From Gammaproteobacteria bacterium (GTDB lineage Bacteria; Pseudomonadota; Gammaproteobacteria; Enterobacterales; Psychrobiaceae), in NCBI GenBank assembly GCA_013214945.1, contig JABSRT010000003.1, forward strand, positions 62,001 to 126,000: a DNA stretch of 64,000 nucleotides, given 5' to 3'. The notes beneath the pieces were generated by a model. The model was not told the origin of the DNA, ran no database searches, and saw only the letters and a list, made by a program, of their open reading frames with translations. Below, one piece after another: positions 55,927-64,000 of the stretch. Made by a program: the position numbers and the translations under genes. Within the stretch, counting starts at the first letter, position 1. Every line of letters begins with the position of its first letter.

Positions 55927-56859
55927 TTAATAACACTCGCTGCTGCCATTTTCCATAATTCTTTGGGTCTCGCCGCTATTTTTAAATTCGTATAATGCTG
56001 TATTGATGTCTTTTAATAATGAACTAACATCTGGATTTTTGGCGCTCAGTGCGTAATAGAGTGCGTTGTATTTGATTGCTGGTTTTACTTCTTCAATGCC
56101 TTGCTTCAATCTTGCTTTATCACTCGCTGACAGATCTGAATAGTTAATGGTAAAGCGTAATACTTTAGGATCGCCAATAATTAAGTTAACCCGTTTGGCC
56201 ATTAACAACTTTACTAGCTGTAAATCATTGACTGCTTTAATTATTTTGAATTCGTTGTTGTCCATCATCGCATCAAATTCGGGGGTGTTTTGATAACCAC
56301 GAACAACACCGATAGTTTCGCCTTTTAAGTTTTTTAAATTCCCGTTAAATTTATCGTCTTCACCTTGGCGTTTCAAAAACGTGATTTCTCCGCCAGGGTA
56401 TTCATTAGATAACATTAAGGCATCGCGTCGACGCATTCCTTTCACGTAGTCAGATGGCGCCGAGTCTTCAATGTAATATTCAGGAAATAAAATATCACTA
56501 AAACCTAATTCAACATTTCTGACGGCACGAGCCCAAGGTAAAAAATCAATTTGTACTTGATAACCTTTACTGACTAACAACGCGACCGTAAACTTGAATA
56601 CCCAGCCTTTATTACATAATTTCTCACCGATATATGGCGGCCAGTCTAAGGTGGCTAGTTTTACTACTTTGTCCGATTGCTGATTAAATACGTAACTTGC
56701 ATTTTCTTTACCTCCGTTTATAACCGTATATTTTCCTTGATAAAAATATCCAACAGAGAGTTTTTCAGTAGCAGGTACCGCAGAGTTAATATTAATGCTG
56801 AATAACACAACAGCCGACCAAAACAGAACTTTAAACGATGAAAATTTAAGATGAGACAT
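55927..56859 (-). CDS. Periplasmic solute-binding protein, SBP_bac_3-like
   Basis: A 310-residue protein with an N-terminal signal peptide (FKVLFWSAVVLFSININSAVPA). The mature part has LDWPPYIGEKLCNKGWVFKF, QIDFLPWARAVRNVELGFSDIL and GETIGVVRGYQNT, the two-lobe pattern of amino-acid-type binding proteins that are not tied to an ABC operon. The start is the ATG following an upstream TTG. It lies 171 bp upstream of the chemoreceptor gene on the same strand, so it could feed ligand information to it; this is only suggested by position. Confidence 0.85.
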   Translation of the reverse strand: MSHLKFSSFKVLFWSAVVLFSININSAVPATEKLSVGYFYQGKYTVINGGKENASYVFNQQSDKVVKLATLDWPPYIGEKLCNKGWVFKFTVALLVSKGYQVQIDFLPWARAVRNVELGFSDILFPEYYIEDSAPSDYVKGMRRRDALMLSNEYPGGEITFLKRQGEDDKFNGNLKNLKGETIGVVRGYQNTPEFDAMMDNNEFKIIKAVNDLQLVKLLMAKRVNLIIGDPKVLRFTINYSDLSASDKARLKQGIEEVKPAIKYNALYYALSAKNPDVSSLLKDINTALYEFKNSGETQRIMENGSSECY

Positions 56860-57219
56860 AAGTAGCACCAATAAGGACTGTGGGTATAGTGTAGTCGTAT
56901 AAATTCAATAAGTAGTCGATACTAGTGCGGTAAATTACCGACTAAGGCTGAAGCAAAAGAGCAGTATTGTTAAGCTTGAAAATTAAAGACTTTATGCACC
57001 ATATAGTGGATTGGCCTTAGCGGGTCTTATCTTTACTCTGTATCTGTGCGCTTTATTTTTAGCCTACTGTCGAAGTCTCAAAGACAACAAAGATGGGGCA
57101 AAGATGGGACACGCATAAAAATATCATTAAGACGCAACAATTTTAATTTCGACAACTGCAATGTCACTGCACCCCGCACAATGTCTTGTATCTTTACTTA
57201 AAATAGCGTCTAATTTAAC

Positions 57220-57239
57220 AACCGACTGACTAGTCGGTT
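57220..57239. promoter_or_regulatory. TetR-type operator candidate of the aldehyde dehydrogenase
   Basis: AACCGACT-GACT-AGTCGGTT, perfect 8-bp arms with a 4-bp spacer, directly before the heptamer repeat. The TetR gene at 58963 is two genes' distance away and the likely binder. The 56.9-57.2 kb part of the gap shows only a short recurrent sequence at 57100-57123. Confidence 0.75.
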
Positions 57240-57243
57240 TCTA

Positions 57244-57355
57244 GGTATTAGGTATTAGGTATTAGGTATTAGGTATTAGGTATTAGGTATTAGGTATTAG
57301 GTATTAGGTGTTAGGTGTTAGGTGTTAGGTGTTAGGTGTTAGGTGTTAGGTGTTA
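57244..57355 (+). repeat. Heptamer tandem repeat, two variant blocks
   Basis: Nine perfect GGTATTA units (57244-57306) followed by seven perfect GGTGTTA units (57307-57355). The array lies between a palindromic operator and the aldehyde dehydrogenase start. Heptamers change length without respect to helical phase, so copy-number change would alter promoter geometry; no coding frame crosses it. Confidence 0.97.
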
Positions 57356-57431
57356 GTAGAATGCCGCAGCCAAAAATACACTAGAACAGCAGAACAAAAA
57401 TGTCGTCAAACTATTCATGGTGGAGTTCCAA

Positions 57432-58862
57432 ATGAGCATGTCAATTGATCCCAATAATATCGCGGTTTCATTACAGTCGATCCTTGCTGCGCAAAGAGCG
57501 GCTTATGCCAAGAGTCCGGCCCCAACTTATCAGCAGCGATGCCAACAGTTAACCGCACTTAAACAGGCTTTGATCGACCACCAGCACCAGTTAGTTAGCG
57601 CTTTAAATCAAGATTACGGCCAGCGACCTGAACAAGACAGCTTAGTCGGCGACATTATGCCTTGTGTGATCAATATTAATTACACCCTAAAGCGGCTCAA
57701 AAAGTGGATGAAACCGCAACGACGCTCAGCAGGCTTATTACTGGCACCCGCCACAGTACGGGTTGAGTATCAACCACTGGGCGTTATTGGCATTATGGTG
57801 CCATGGAATTTCCCAATTATGTTATCGATGGGTCCGCTGGTATCGGCGCTTGCCGCTGGTAATCGGGCGATGATAAAATTTTCGGAGTTTACGCCCAATA
57901 CCAATGCAGCATTAATCAAGATGTTAAGCGACGTATTTGAAAACGATCAAGTGGCCTCTATTGTTGGCGAAGTCGATGTTGCAGCGAAATTTTCAGCACT
58001 AGCATTCGACCATCTCATTTTTACCGGCTCAACCACCGTTGGCCGTCATGTAATGCGCGCAGCGGCTGATAATCTAACACCAGTGACTTTGGAGCTGGGC
58101 GGTAAGTCGCCAGTAATCATTGCGCCAGATATGCCAATGGCCACCGCGGTTGAGCGTTTAATTTACGGTAAATGTTTAAATGCTGGCCAAATTTGTGTCG
58201 CGCCCGATTATATTCTGTGCCCTAAAGACCAAGTAAATCAATTTATCGCGCAGTATCAGCGCCAATTTCAAAAGATGTACGGCACCAGTAATAACCGCCC
58301 AGATTATGCCAACATCATCAACGAGGCGCAGCAGCACCGCTTAATCAGCTGGCTCGAAGACGCCAAGCAAAAAGGGGCGCAGGTAGTGTCGGCCAACGGT
58401 CAAGATTATGATCCGCAATCAGCCAATTTGGCGACCCAGTTGTTGACCGAGGTTAACGACGACATGTTAGTTATGCAGCAAGAGATATTTGGCCCAATAT
58501 TACCAATCATTGGTTATGACAATTTAGATCAAGCACTGACTTATGTTAACGACCGCCCTCGCCCATTAGCGCTTTATATCATGAGCTTTGATAAACCGAC
58601 CCAAACTAAGATTTTGCAACAAACTCACTCAGGCGGCGTTTGCATTAATGACTCTGTATTTCATGTCGCTGCCGACGACGCGCCTTTTGGTGGTGTTGGT
58701 GCTTCAGGCATGGGCCATTATCATGGCAAAGAGGGCTTTTTAACCTTCTCGAACGCTAGAACAGTATTGGCGCGTGGCAGCATCCTAAATACCGGTAAAC
58801 TAGTGCATCCTCCTTACGGTGGTTTGATTGGAAAAATGCTGATTAAGATATTTTTACGCTAA
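57432..58862 (+). CDS. Coniferyl-aldehyde-type aldehyde dehydrogenase
   Basis: 476 residues. NAD(P)-dependent ALDH with PWNFPIMLSMGPLVSALAAGN, FTGSTTVGRHVMRAAA, catalytic Glu in ELGGKSPVII, catalytic Cys in NAGQICVAPDYIL, and the end motif GVGASGMGHYHGKEGFLTFS with a hydrophobic C-terminal tail. This is the class-3/coniferyl aldehyde group acting on aliphatic and aromatic aldehydes. The second ATG is chosen because GGAG lies 6 nt upstream. TetR-regulated by position. It could detoxify aldehydes made elsewhere in the cell, for example by amine oxidases, but no direct link is seen. Confidence 0.9.
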   Translation: MSMSIDPNNIAVSLQSILAAQRAAYAKSPAPTYQQRCQQLTALKQALIDHQHQLVSALNQDYGQRPEQDSLVGDIMPCVININYTLKRLKKWMKPQRRSAGLLLAPATVRVEYQPLGVIGIMVPWNFPIMLSMGPLVSALAAGNRAMIKFSEFTPNTNAALIKMLSDVFENDQVASIVGEVDVAAKFSALAFDHLIFTGSTTVGRHVMRAAADNLTPVTLELGGKSPVIIAPDMPMATAVERLIYGKCLNAGQICVAPDYILCPKDQVNQFIAQYQRQFQKMYGTSNNRPDYANIINEAQQHRLISWLEDAKQKGAQVVSANGQDYDPQSANLATQLLTEVNDDMLVMQQEIFGPILPIIGYDNLDQALTYVNDRPRPLALYIMSFDKPTQTKILQQTHSGGVCINDSVFHVAADDAPFGGVGASGMGHYHGKEGFLTFSNARTVLARGSILNTGKLVHPPYGGLIGKMLIKIFLR

Positions 58863-58879
58863 CAGGCCAGCCTAAACAT

Positions 58880-58914
58880 AACGACACTTAGCGAACATAA
58901 TCGACGGTGTCGTT
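58880..58914. terminator. Hairpin between aldehyde dehydrogenase and TetR genes
   Basis: AACGACAC/GTGTCGTT with a 19-nt loop, 18 bp past the dehydrogenase stop. No T-run, so it may only partly separate the two genes. Confidence 0.4.
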
Positions 58915-58962
58915 AACAAGGATTTAAAGTGAATACTATGATTAAAGGGTTAAAGGATTAAA

Positions 58963-59538
58963 GTGAAAACAAGCAAGAAACAACAAATTCTCGACAGTGC
59001 CTTAATTTTATTTAGCGAGCATGGCATTGAGGCAACCTCTACCGCGTCAATTGCTAAAGCGGCAAATGTCGCAACAGGCACTTTATTTCATCATTTCCCC
59101 AATAAAAAGGCTTTGGTTTATCAATTATATTTAGCGACTAAGCATGATTTATCCCAGCACCTTAGCACCCAGGTGAACGAGCAATCTTCACTTAAAGAGC
59201 TAACGCAAGAGCTGTGGAACAATGCGCTGACTTGGGCCATTAAGCACCCTGACAAACTTCGATTTTTCCAACTGGTTAGCGGCTCTAAATTACTCAGTGC
59301 ACAAGAAAAAGCCAATGCGATGGCGCAAGAGCTGGGCATGATCACCCGCTTAATTAGTGCCGGCCAAGCCAGCGGTATCTTTGCAAAGCACCCGATTGAA
59401 TTGGTGGCGCTGAACTGTCAGGGTCAGTTTAATGGTGCGGGTATTTTTTATATTGAAAATCCGCAGCACATTAACAATCAATTGTACCGCCAAGCTTCGT
59501 TTGCAATGTTTTGGAATGCGCTTTGCCCATTAGGCTAA
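58963..59538 (+). CDS. TetR-family regulator
   Basis: 191 residues, GTG start with AAGGA 5 nt upstream (an ATG at 58938 is followed by a stop). Helix-turn-helix ILDSALILFSEHGIEATSTA, then ANVATGTLFHHFPNKKALVY; the rest is the ligand-binding domain. It follows the aldehyde dehydrogenase gene by 100 bp, same strand, and probably controls it through the operator at 57220-57239. Confidence 0.9.
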   Translation: MKTSKKQQILDSALILFSEHGIEATSTASIAKAANVATGTLFHHFPNKKALVYQLYLATKHDLSQHLSTQVNEQSSLKELTQELWNNALTWAIKHPDKLRFFQLVSGSKLLSAQEKANAMAQELGMITRLISAGQASGIFAKHPIELVALNCQGQFNGAGIFYIENPQHINNQLYRQASFAMFWNALCPLG

Positions 59539-59677
59539 TTACTCCCTGTACGATAGCTATAGGATCATAACCTGCTTATTCAATACCAAACCTGACTTAA
59601 GGATTATCCTGATTTGAACAGTGGCTGGTTATTAGATTATACTCAGCTAACTTTATCATTCTAAATAGCAATGACTT

Positions 59678-60589
59678 ATGACCCAATCGTTCATTTCGCT
59701 CTCTGATACCAAGCAGCTATACAACGCAGCGCAAGCTTTGCCGTTAATTGTCGTGACAAGCCCAAAGTGTTATGCCGTCATTTCACTTTACGGTGGTCAA
59801 ATTATTGAGTTTAAGCCAACGGACAAACCGGCCTTGTTATGGTTAAGCCCTCTTGCATTATTTGAACCGGGCAAAGCTATTCGTGGCGGTGTACCTCTTT
59901 GTGCGCCTTGGTTTGGCCCTCATCGCAGCAAGCGTGAGAAAAACTCTGATACGGGCAAAGCCTACTCTAATCATGGTTTCGCTCGGACCAGTGTTTGGAC
60001 TAAAACCAGCGCCCTAGCTAACCAAGACGACAGCGTAACAATCACGTTAGCGTTAAAGCATAGCGAACAAAGTGAGTTAGTTTATCCTCATCAATTTACG
60101 ATGGAACTCGAGTTTACACTTGGTGACGAACTAGCGATTGAGTTTGCAATCACCAATCATTCAACAGCAACTATCGAATGTGAATGGGCAATGCATAGCT
60201 ATTTTGCGATAGAAAATATCGCCACTGCCGCCGTTAACGGTTTAGACGGTTATCAATACGTTGATTCGGCAAATAATGCCAACGTTGAACAGTTAAATGG
60301 CGCACTAACCTTTAACGGTGAAGTTGACCGTTATTTTATTACTGGTAGCGCCAGTCAAACCATTGAGAATTCCACACCAATCTCAATCAGCGGCACCAAT
60401 TGTAATAGCGTTATTACTTGGAACCCCGGTGCTGAGCTAGCGGCAAAAATGCCTGATATTAGCGACAGCTTTTACCAGCAGTTTGTTTGTGTGGAGCGTG
60501 GTGCTATTTTTGATAATCAATGGCAAATAGCCCCAGCGCAAAAGCAGTCGGCCCGCATGGTGTTAAGTAACTGTACCACTGCAAACTAG
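59678..60589 (+). CDS. D-hexose-6-phosphate mutarotase (YeaD-like)
   Basis: 303 residues of the aldose-1-epimerase fold. Motifs are YGGQIIEFKP, the IRGGVPLCAPWFGPH segment, YSNHGFART, EWAMHSYFAI with the catalytic His, and a Glu in the FVCVERGAIF strand. It interconverts alpha and beta forms of glucose-6-phosphate. Single gene. The ~140-bp gap before it holds no clear signal. Confidence 0.9.
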   Translation: MTQSFISLSDTKQLYNAAQALPLIVVTSPKCYAVISLYGGQIIEFKPTDKPALLWLSPLALFEPGKAIRGGVPLCAPWFGPHRSKREKNSDTGKAYSNHGFARTSVWTKTSALANQDDSVTITLALKHSEQSELVYPHQFTMELEFTLGDELAIEFAITNHSTATIECEWAMHSYFAIENIATAAVNGLDGYQYVDSANNANVEQLNGALTFNGEVDRYFITGSASQTIENSTPISISGTNCNSVITWNPGAELAAKMPDISDSFYQQFVCVERGAIFDNQWQIAPAQKQSARMVLSNCTTAN

Positions 60590-60647
60590 AGTACCGAATA
60601 AGCGCTGGGTACACGCGCTTTCCCCGCGGATAAGCGCTGATGTTAGA

Positions 60648-61739
60648 TTACTGTAGATCGCGCCACCATGGCGCAGTTTTGTTTACAGTGTTGGCTGACA
60701 CACTTTGCCCCATCACGGGAGTCAGCAATGGCACACCCGATGCTTGCGCCAATTCGCTAATACGTTCAAGTGGTTCATACCAACTATGAAAAGCTAAGTC
60801 GAAGGTGCCGTTATGAATTGGCATCATTTGGCGTCCTTGCAAATCAACATGTGCCTGCAGGCTTTGCTCTGGGGTCATGTGAATGCTCGCCCAGTCTTTA
60901 TCATAAGCACCAGTTTCAATCATCGTTAAATCAAACGGCCCTAAACGCTCGCCTATTTGTTTAAAACCATCAAAATAGCCAGAATCACCACTAAAGTACA
61001 CATTGCTGTTCGCTGACTTTATAACGTAAGACGCCCACAGCGTCTCATTTTTGTCAAATAACCCGCGCCCTGAAAAGTGCTGGGTCGGTGTCGCCGTAAT
61101 GCTAACATTATCTATTGTCACCGACTGCCACCAGTCTAAAACGTGAATGTTTTTTGCGGCAACTTGCCATTTTTTCAAATGTTTATCGACCCCGACAGGC
61201 ACAACAAAGTGCTTAACCTTGCTCGCCAGATACTCGATAGAAGCTTGGTCGAGATGGTCATAATGATCATGAGATATTATGACACCATCGATTGGTGGCA
61301 ACGACTCAAGCGCAATCGGTGGTTGATGAAAGCGTTTAGGGCCAGCAAAGCTAAAGGGTGATGCTCGCTCACTAAAAACAGGATCAATCAACCAATTATT
61401 ACCGCCGGTTTTAATAAAGATGCTCGAATGCCCCAACCGAATAACACTGTCTTCATGTTGCGGTAATTGCTCGAGCTGCTGCGCCGTTATTGCAACAACA
61501 GGAATGTCATTAACGGGTGACGAATCAATACGCTTTTCGGTAATGTAACGCATAAGCAGCGGTAAAATACTGGTGTCATCGCTAAAGTCAGCAGCGGTAT
61601 TAGCAAACTTTCCATCGGATTTATGATGCGATAATCCATTTGGGTCTTGTTTAACCACAGATTCTGATTGTAATGACGTTATTCCCAGCATAATGCCTCC
61701 GACGAGTATTGTTAAAACAGTAAGTGTATTTCTTTTCAT
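60648..61739 (-). CDS. MBL-fold metallohydrolase, UlaG/RomA-like
   Basis: 363 residues with an N-terminal signal or anchor (LTVLTILVGGIMLGITSLQ). The hydrolase part has VIRLGHSSIFIKTGGNNWLIDPVF, metal motif ISHDHYDHLD, VYFSGDSGYFDGFKQIG and MPIHNGTFDLAFH. This group includes UlaG-like lactonases and NAPE-PLD-like phospholipases; the substrate is unknown. It is divergent from the TetR gene at 61858, with a palindromic box in the gap. Confidence 0.88.
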   Translation of the reverse strand: MKRNTLTVLTILVGGIMLGITSLQSESVVKQDPNGLSHHKSDGKFANTAADFSDDTSILPLLMRYITEKRIDSSPVNDIPVVAITAQQLEQLPQHEDSVIRLGHSSIFIKTGGNNWLIDPVFSERASPFSFAGPKRFHQPPIALESLPPIDGVIISHDHYDHLDQASIEYLASKVKHFVVPVGVDKHLKKWQVAAKNIHVLDWWQSVTIDNVSITATPTQHFSGRGLFDKNETLWASYVIKSANSNVYFSGDSGYFDGFKQIGERLGPFDLTMIETGAYDKDWASIHMTPEQSLQAHVDLQGRQMMPIHNGTFDLAFHSWYEPLERISELAQASGVPLLTPVMGQSVSANTVNKTAPWWRDLQ

Positions 61740-61754
61740 ATATCCAACAGCATA

Positions 61755-61779
61755 AGTAAACTACACTGTGCAGTCTACT
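61755..61779. promoter_or_regulatory. Imperfect palindrome between MBL and TetR genes
   Basis: A 25-bp near-palindrome centred on 61767, with 10 of 12 pairs matching (arms AGTAAACTACAC and GTGCAGTCTACT). It sits 16 bp upstream of the MBL start and about 80 bp before the TetR start. A related AGTAAACT occurs at 61795-61802. Good candidate for TetR control of both genes. Confidence 0.55.
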
Positions 61780-61857
61780 TATCTAATTATGAAAAGTAAA
61801 CTCGGTAGTGTAAAATAAGCGACATAATTATTAGATAGTCAGAGCAAGAAGCTGAAA

Positions 61858-62466
61858 ATGAAAGAAAAAAACTTATCACGTTCCGAGTTAAAACGAAGCG
61901 CTATTATCAATGCTGCGATGCAAGAGTTTCAGTTAAAAGGCTTTAAAACCGCTAGCATGGACGATATTGCTAAACGAGCTGAAGTGTCGAAACGTACTGT
62001 TTACAATCATTTTTCTAGTAAAGACGTGCTATTTAGCTCGATTATATCTGAGATGTTTTCCATGCTCTGTACATTTGAACCTGTGCCCTTTTCTCTCGAG
62101 ATCCCTATCGAGACGCAATTAAAACAACTGGCGGCGCACGAAATTTCATTGCTCAGAAAAGATGGTTTTATCACTACCGCTAAAGTAGTTATCGCTGAGG
62201 GTATTCATTCGCCTCATTTACTCACAGATGCAATGGAAAGTTTTAGCAACCAAGAGACACCGTTAACCAGCTGGTTTAAAGCCGCCTGTGCGGCTGGGGT
62301 ACTAAAAACAGAGCACCCTGAGCTCGTCGCGACCCAGTTTATTGCTGTGATTAAAGCATTTTGTTTTTGGCCGCAAGTGACTCAGTGCATTGAGTTTCCT
62401 GATGACACCACCATTGCACTCGTCTCTGATACCGCTGTGCAAATGATCTTAAAGCAATACACTTAG
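61858..62466 (+). CDS. TetR-family regulator
   Basis: 202 residues: helix-turn-helix AAMQEFQLKGFKTASMDDIA, KRAEVSKRTVYNHFSSKDVLF, then an effector domain with a C-terminal part of the AefR-like type. Divergent from the MBL-fold hydrolase and probably its repressor. Confidence 0.9.
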   Translation: MKEKNLSRSELKRSAIINAAMQEFQLKGFKTASMDDIAKRAEVSKRTVYNHFSSKDVLFSSIISEMFSMLCTFEPVPFSLEIPIETQLKQLAAHEISLLRKDGFITTAKVVIAEGIHSPHLLTDAMESFSNQETPLTSWFKAACAAGVLKTEHPELVATQFIAVIKAFCFWPQVTQCIEFPDDTTIALVSDTAVQMILKQYT

Positions 62467-62485
62467 CAAGACACCCAATGATATA

Positions 62486-62521
62486 CCTAGTGAAACTCTT
62501 AGTGATACTCCTAGTGAAATT
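62486..62521 (+). repeat. Three imperfect 12-bp units after the TetR gene
   Basis: CCTAGTGAAACT, CTTAGTGATACT and CCTAGTGAAATT follow one another 20 bp past the stop. Short and degenerate; a fourth, weaker unit may precede. No function suggested. Confidence 0.5.
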
Positions 62522-62642
62522 AGGGCGTTAAATTCTTTAATATTTAAGTATCCTCATTAATACCGTGAACACTGACATGCTAACTTGGCAACATATAAGC
62601 TCAGCATAAGGTTCACACTACACGTTAGGCAGGCGATAGATC

Positions 62643-62984
62643 ATGCGTAAAACAGATAAAAAAATAGATAACCAACTACGACTCGAATTAACCGAGGTTT
62701 GTGACATTGCGTTAAAGGAAATTGATGGTTTTCAATGGTTAACCCACACGGTTAATTATGCCAACTTTCCTAAAAGTTTAAAAATAATCTGCGTATTTGA
62801 AACCAACCAACAGCTTGCTAGTTTTACCGCAAGTAGCAGTAAAAAAATGTTGAGTTCTTTAATTCAAAGCATGCTCAGTGGCATGGCTGTTAAGTGTAAA
62901 AATGTAGAAAGTTTTATCTTGTATGACACCGAGCAAAACTGTGACCAACAACATAATGGCAATTGGGCGAGCCGCTTGGGTTAA
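62643..62984 (+). CDS. Conserved small protein, often labelled Fis-family regulator
   Basis: 113 residues. MRKTDKKIDNQLRLELTEVC and GFQWLTHTVNYANFPKSLKI match a marine gammaproteobacterial family that is often labelled 'Fis family regulator' from memory, although I see no Fis-type helix-turn-helix. Function unknown. No clear partner genes. Confidence 0.7.
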   Translation: MRKTDKKIDNQLRLELTEVCDIALKEIDGFQWLTHTVNYANFPKSLKIICVFETNQQLASFTASSSKKMLSSLIQSMLSGMAVKCKNVESFILYDTEQNCDQQHNGNWASRLG

Positions 62985-63151
62985 CTTCAGCCTTGCGACT
63001 GCGGATCACTATTTTAATCTTCGTTTGGTTGAACTAATAAAAATATAACTGGTCAGTCAATTTGTTACATAACAAATTCGCCCATTTGGTTTAATCGTGA
63101 CACACTCTCATTATTAAAACTGACCAATTATCAGCCGTTAGAGATTACAAT

Positions 63152-63865
63152 ATGAAATGGATATCATCGCCCCTTCTAGTACTAATTTTAAGTTTTAGCC
63201 AAGTAGCGCAAGCGAGTTGGTTAATGGATTATTATAAAAATCCGACCCCTGACAAGTTTGTTGCCCAAGTTATAAAATTCAGTGAGCAAGGGGTTTTAGC
63301 TAACCCGAAACATACGCAAACACTCTCGGTGTTCTTAAGCCGTATTTTGGCCGACAACCCCGAGCGAATCGAAGAATGGATGGCGGGTCTGCAAGGTTTA
63401 ACCCAACAAGACATGAAAATAGTTTTTCTTGCCGTTTGGTTATCCGATACCGAGCAATCGAAAAAATACCTAAGGTCGATTGGCGCAACAACGTCTTTGG
63501 CAACTAAACCAACCGATATTTTACAAGCAACGTTAAATCACCCTGCGGTGTTAGATGGCCTATGGGGTTACTTTTTTGCGACAGGCAGTAAGGAACCCAT
63601 TCGACGAATTATTACGGCCTTTAATTATGATGGATACCTTGGCTCAATAGATGCGTATAAAACCTCACAACAAACAGAACAAGACAAACAGAATGTCTTA
63701 ATGGAAGCCGTTTTTGCTGCTGCGCGTTGGTCTTTAGCAAGCAACATAAAAAAACATGCTCGGGTGGCACAATTGTCTAAAACTATCCTCAATGAGCCGG
63801 GATTATCAAAATCTGAAAATATTTGGCTAGCAATGGTATTAAGTAAAGAGCCTATTAAACAATAA
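63152..63865 (+). CDS. Exported protein of unknown function
   Basis: 237 residues with a signal peptide (SSPLLVLILSFSQVAQASW). The mature part is helical with a repeat-like layout (DKFVAQVIKFSEQGVLANPK, LSDTEQSKKYLRSIGATTSL). I recognise it only as a type of periplasmic protein seen in related genomes. It is followed by a strong terminator and is probably a single-gene unit. Confidence 0.75.
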   Translation: MKWISSPLLVLILSFSQVAQASWLMDYYKNPTPDKFVAQVIKFSEQGVLANPKHTQTLSVFLSRILADNPERIEEWMAGLQGLTQQDMKIVFLAVWLSDTEQSKKYLRSIGATTSLATKPTDILQATLNHPAVLDGLWGYFFATGSKEPIRRIITAFNYDGYLGSIDAYKTSQQTEQDKQNVLMEAVFAAARWSLASNIKKHARVAQLSKTILNEPGLSKSENIWLAMVLSKEPIKQ

Positions 63866-63945
63866 CAACCTCAACAATCGACACGGCTTAATGTAGAACT
63901 AATATCAATATCACCAAAGCGCTCTGCTGTTTTGGCCAGCTAATA

Positions 63946-63980
63946 AAAAAGCCCGTCGTTCATTGAGCGACGGGCTTTAT
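63946..63980. terminator. Bidirectional terminator
   Basis: An 11-bp stem (AAAGCCCGTCG/CGACGGGCTTT) with a 9-nt loop. A-run before it and TTTATATATTT after it, so it can act on both strands. Confidence 0.85.
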
Positions 63981-64000
63981 ATATTTGGCTTATTGTATTT

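Noticed and set aside
57244-57355. Heptamer array as a CRISPR array
   Set aside because: Units are 7 bp with no spacers and no cas genes are seen in the window.

Overview
The window looks like chromosomal DNA of a marine gammaproteobacterium. The low-to-moderate GC content, the rimP-nusA-infB-rbfA-truB operon, the style of the proteins and a short element with ATACCAAT/ATTGGTAT ends all suggest Alteromonadales, perhaps Colwelliaceae. That placement is an inference; no rRNA or tRNA gene is visible to confirm it.

Layout. (1) 1-6.6 kb: the conserved translation/transcription operon on the minus strand, with two terminator-like hairpins in its leader and a terminator at its end. (2) 6.6-6.95 kb: a gene remnant and a MITE-like element mark the border of an accessory region. 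(3) 6.96-30.0 kb: the most unusual part. On the minus strand it carries amidohydrolase, BBE-type flavoenzyme, an FHA protein with an apparent OmpR-like winged helix, a giant Ser/Thr kinase-cyclase-ATPase-TPR protein, an unrecognised 318-residue protein, a YcaO and TfuA pair, and a small ABM-like protein. It also carries a DUF1842-like protein and a LodA/LodB pair (a quinone-cofactor amino-acid oxidase and its maturation flavoprotein). Divergent from lodA, on the plus strand, are an L-amino-acid-oxidase-like flavoenzyme and a thiamine-diphosphate 2-oxoacid decarboxylase.

Four promoters in region 3 share a direct repeat, TGTAAT-N5-TGTAAT, in the same orientation relative to the gene and about 20-22 bp upstream of a possible -10 box. 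They precede the amidohydrolase operon, the DUF1842 gene, lodAB and the oxidase-decarboxylase operon. An 11-bp-period direct repeat is what OmpR-type winged helices commonly bind. My main hypothesis is therefore that the kinase phosphorylates or recruits a partner for the FHA-winged-helix protein, which switches on a regulon of H2O2-producing amino-acid oxidases with accessory YcaO/TfuA chemistry.

(4) 30.1-35.3 kb: ordinary genes (pseudouridine synthase, metallophosphoesterase, small membrane protein, MFS exporter, LysR regulator). (5) 35.2-38.3 kb: a recombination scar. A 200-bp duplication of the lysR 3' end brackets a StbDE/RelE-type toxin-antitoxin pair with attC-like flanks and a truncated HNH gene; an unrecognised 313-residue protein and a transposase remnant follow. 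(6) 38.3-47.4 kb: redox/stress genes (two Old-Yellow-Enzyme genes, TetR and LysR regulators, EthD protein, RecX, GST), a RarD-like permease and a truncated rhodanese gene. (7) 47.6-53.9 kb: divergent versions of housekeeping genes: a Rho without its usual RNA-binding domain, a GlnD-like protein and an orphan HflX. (8) 54-64 kb: a haem-binding-type chemoreceptor, a periplasmic solute-binding protein, an aldehyde dehydrogenase with its TetR regulator behind a palindromic operator and a 16-unit heptamer repeat, a mutarotase, an MBL-fold hydrolase divergent from a TetR gene, and two proteins of unknown function.

Family names come from recognition of motifs in the translated sequence; no database search was possible. 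Start codons were moved where a ribosome binding site or family convention argued for it.
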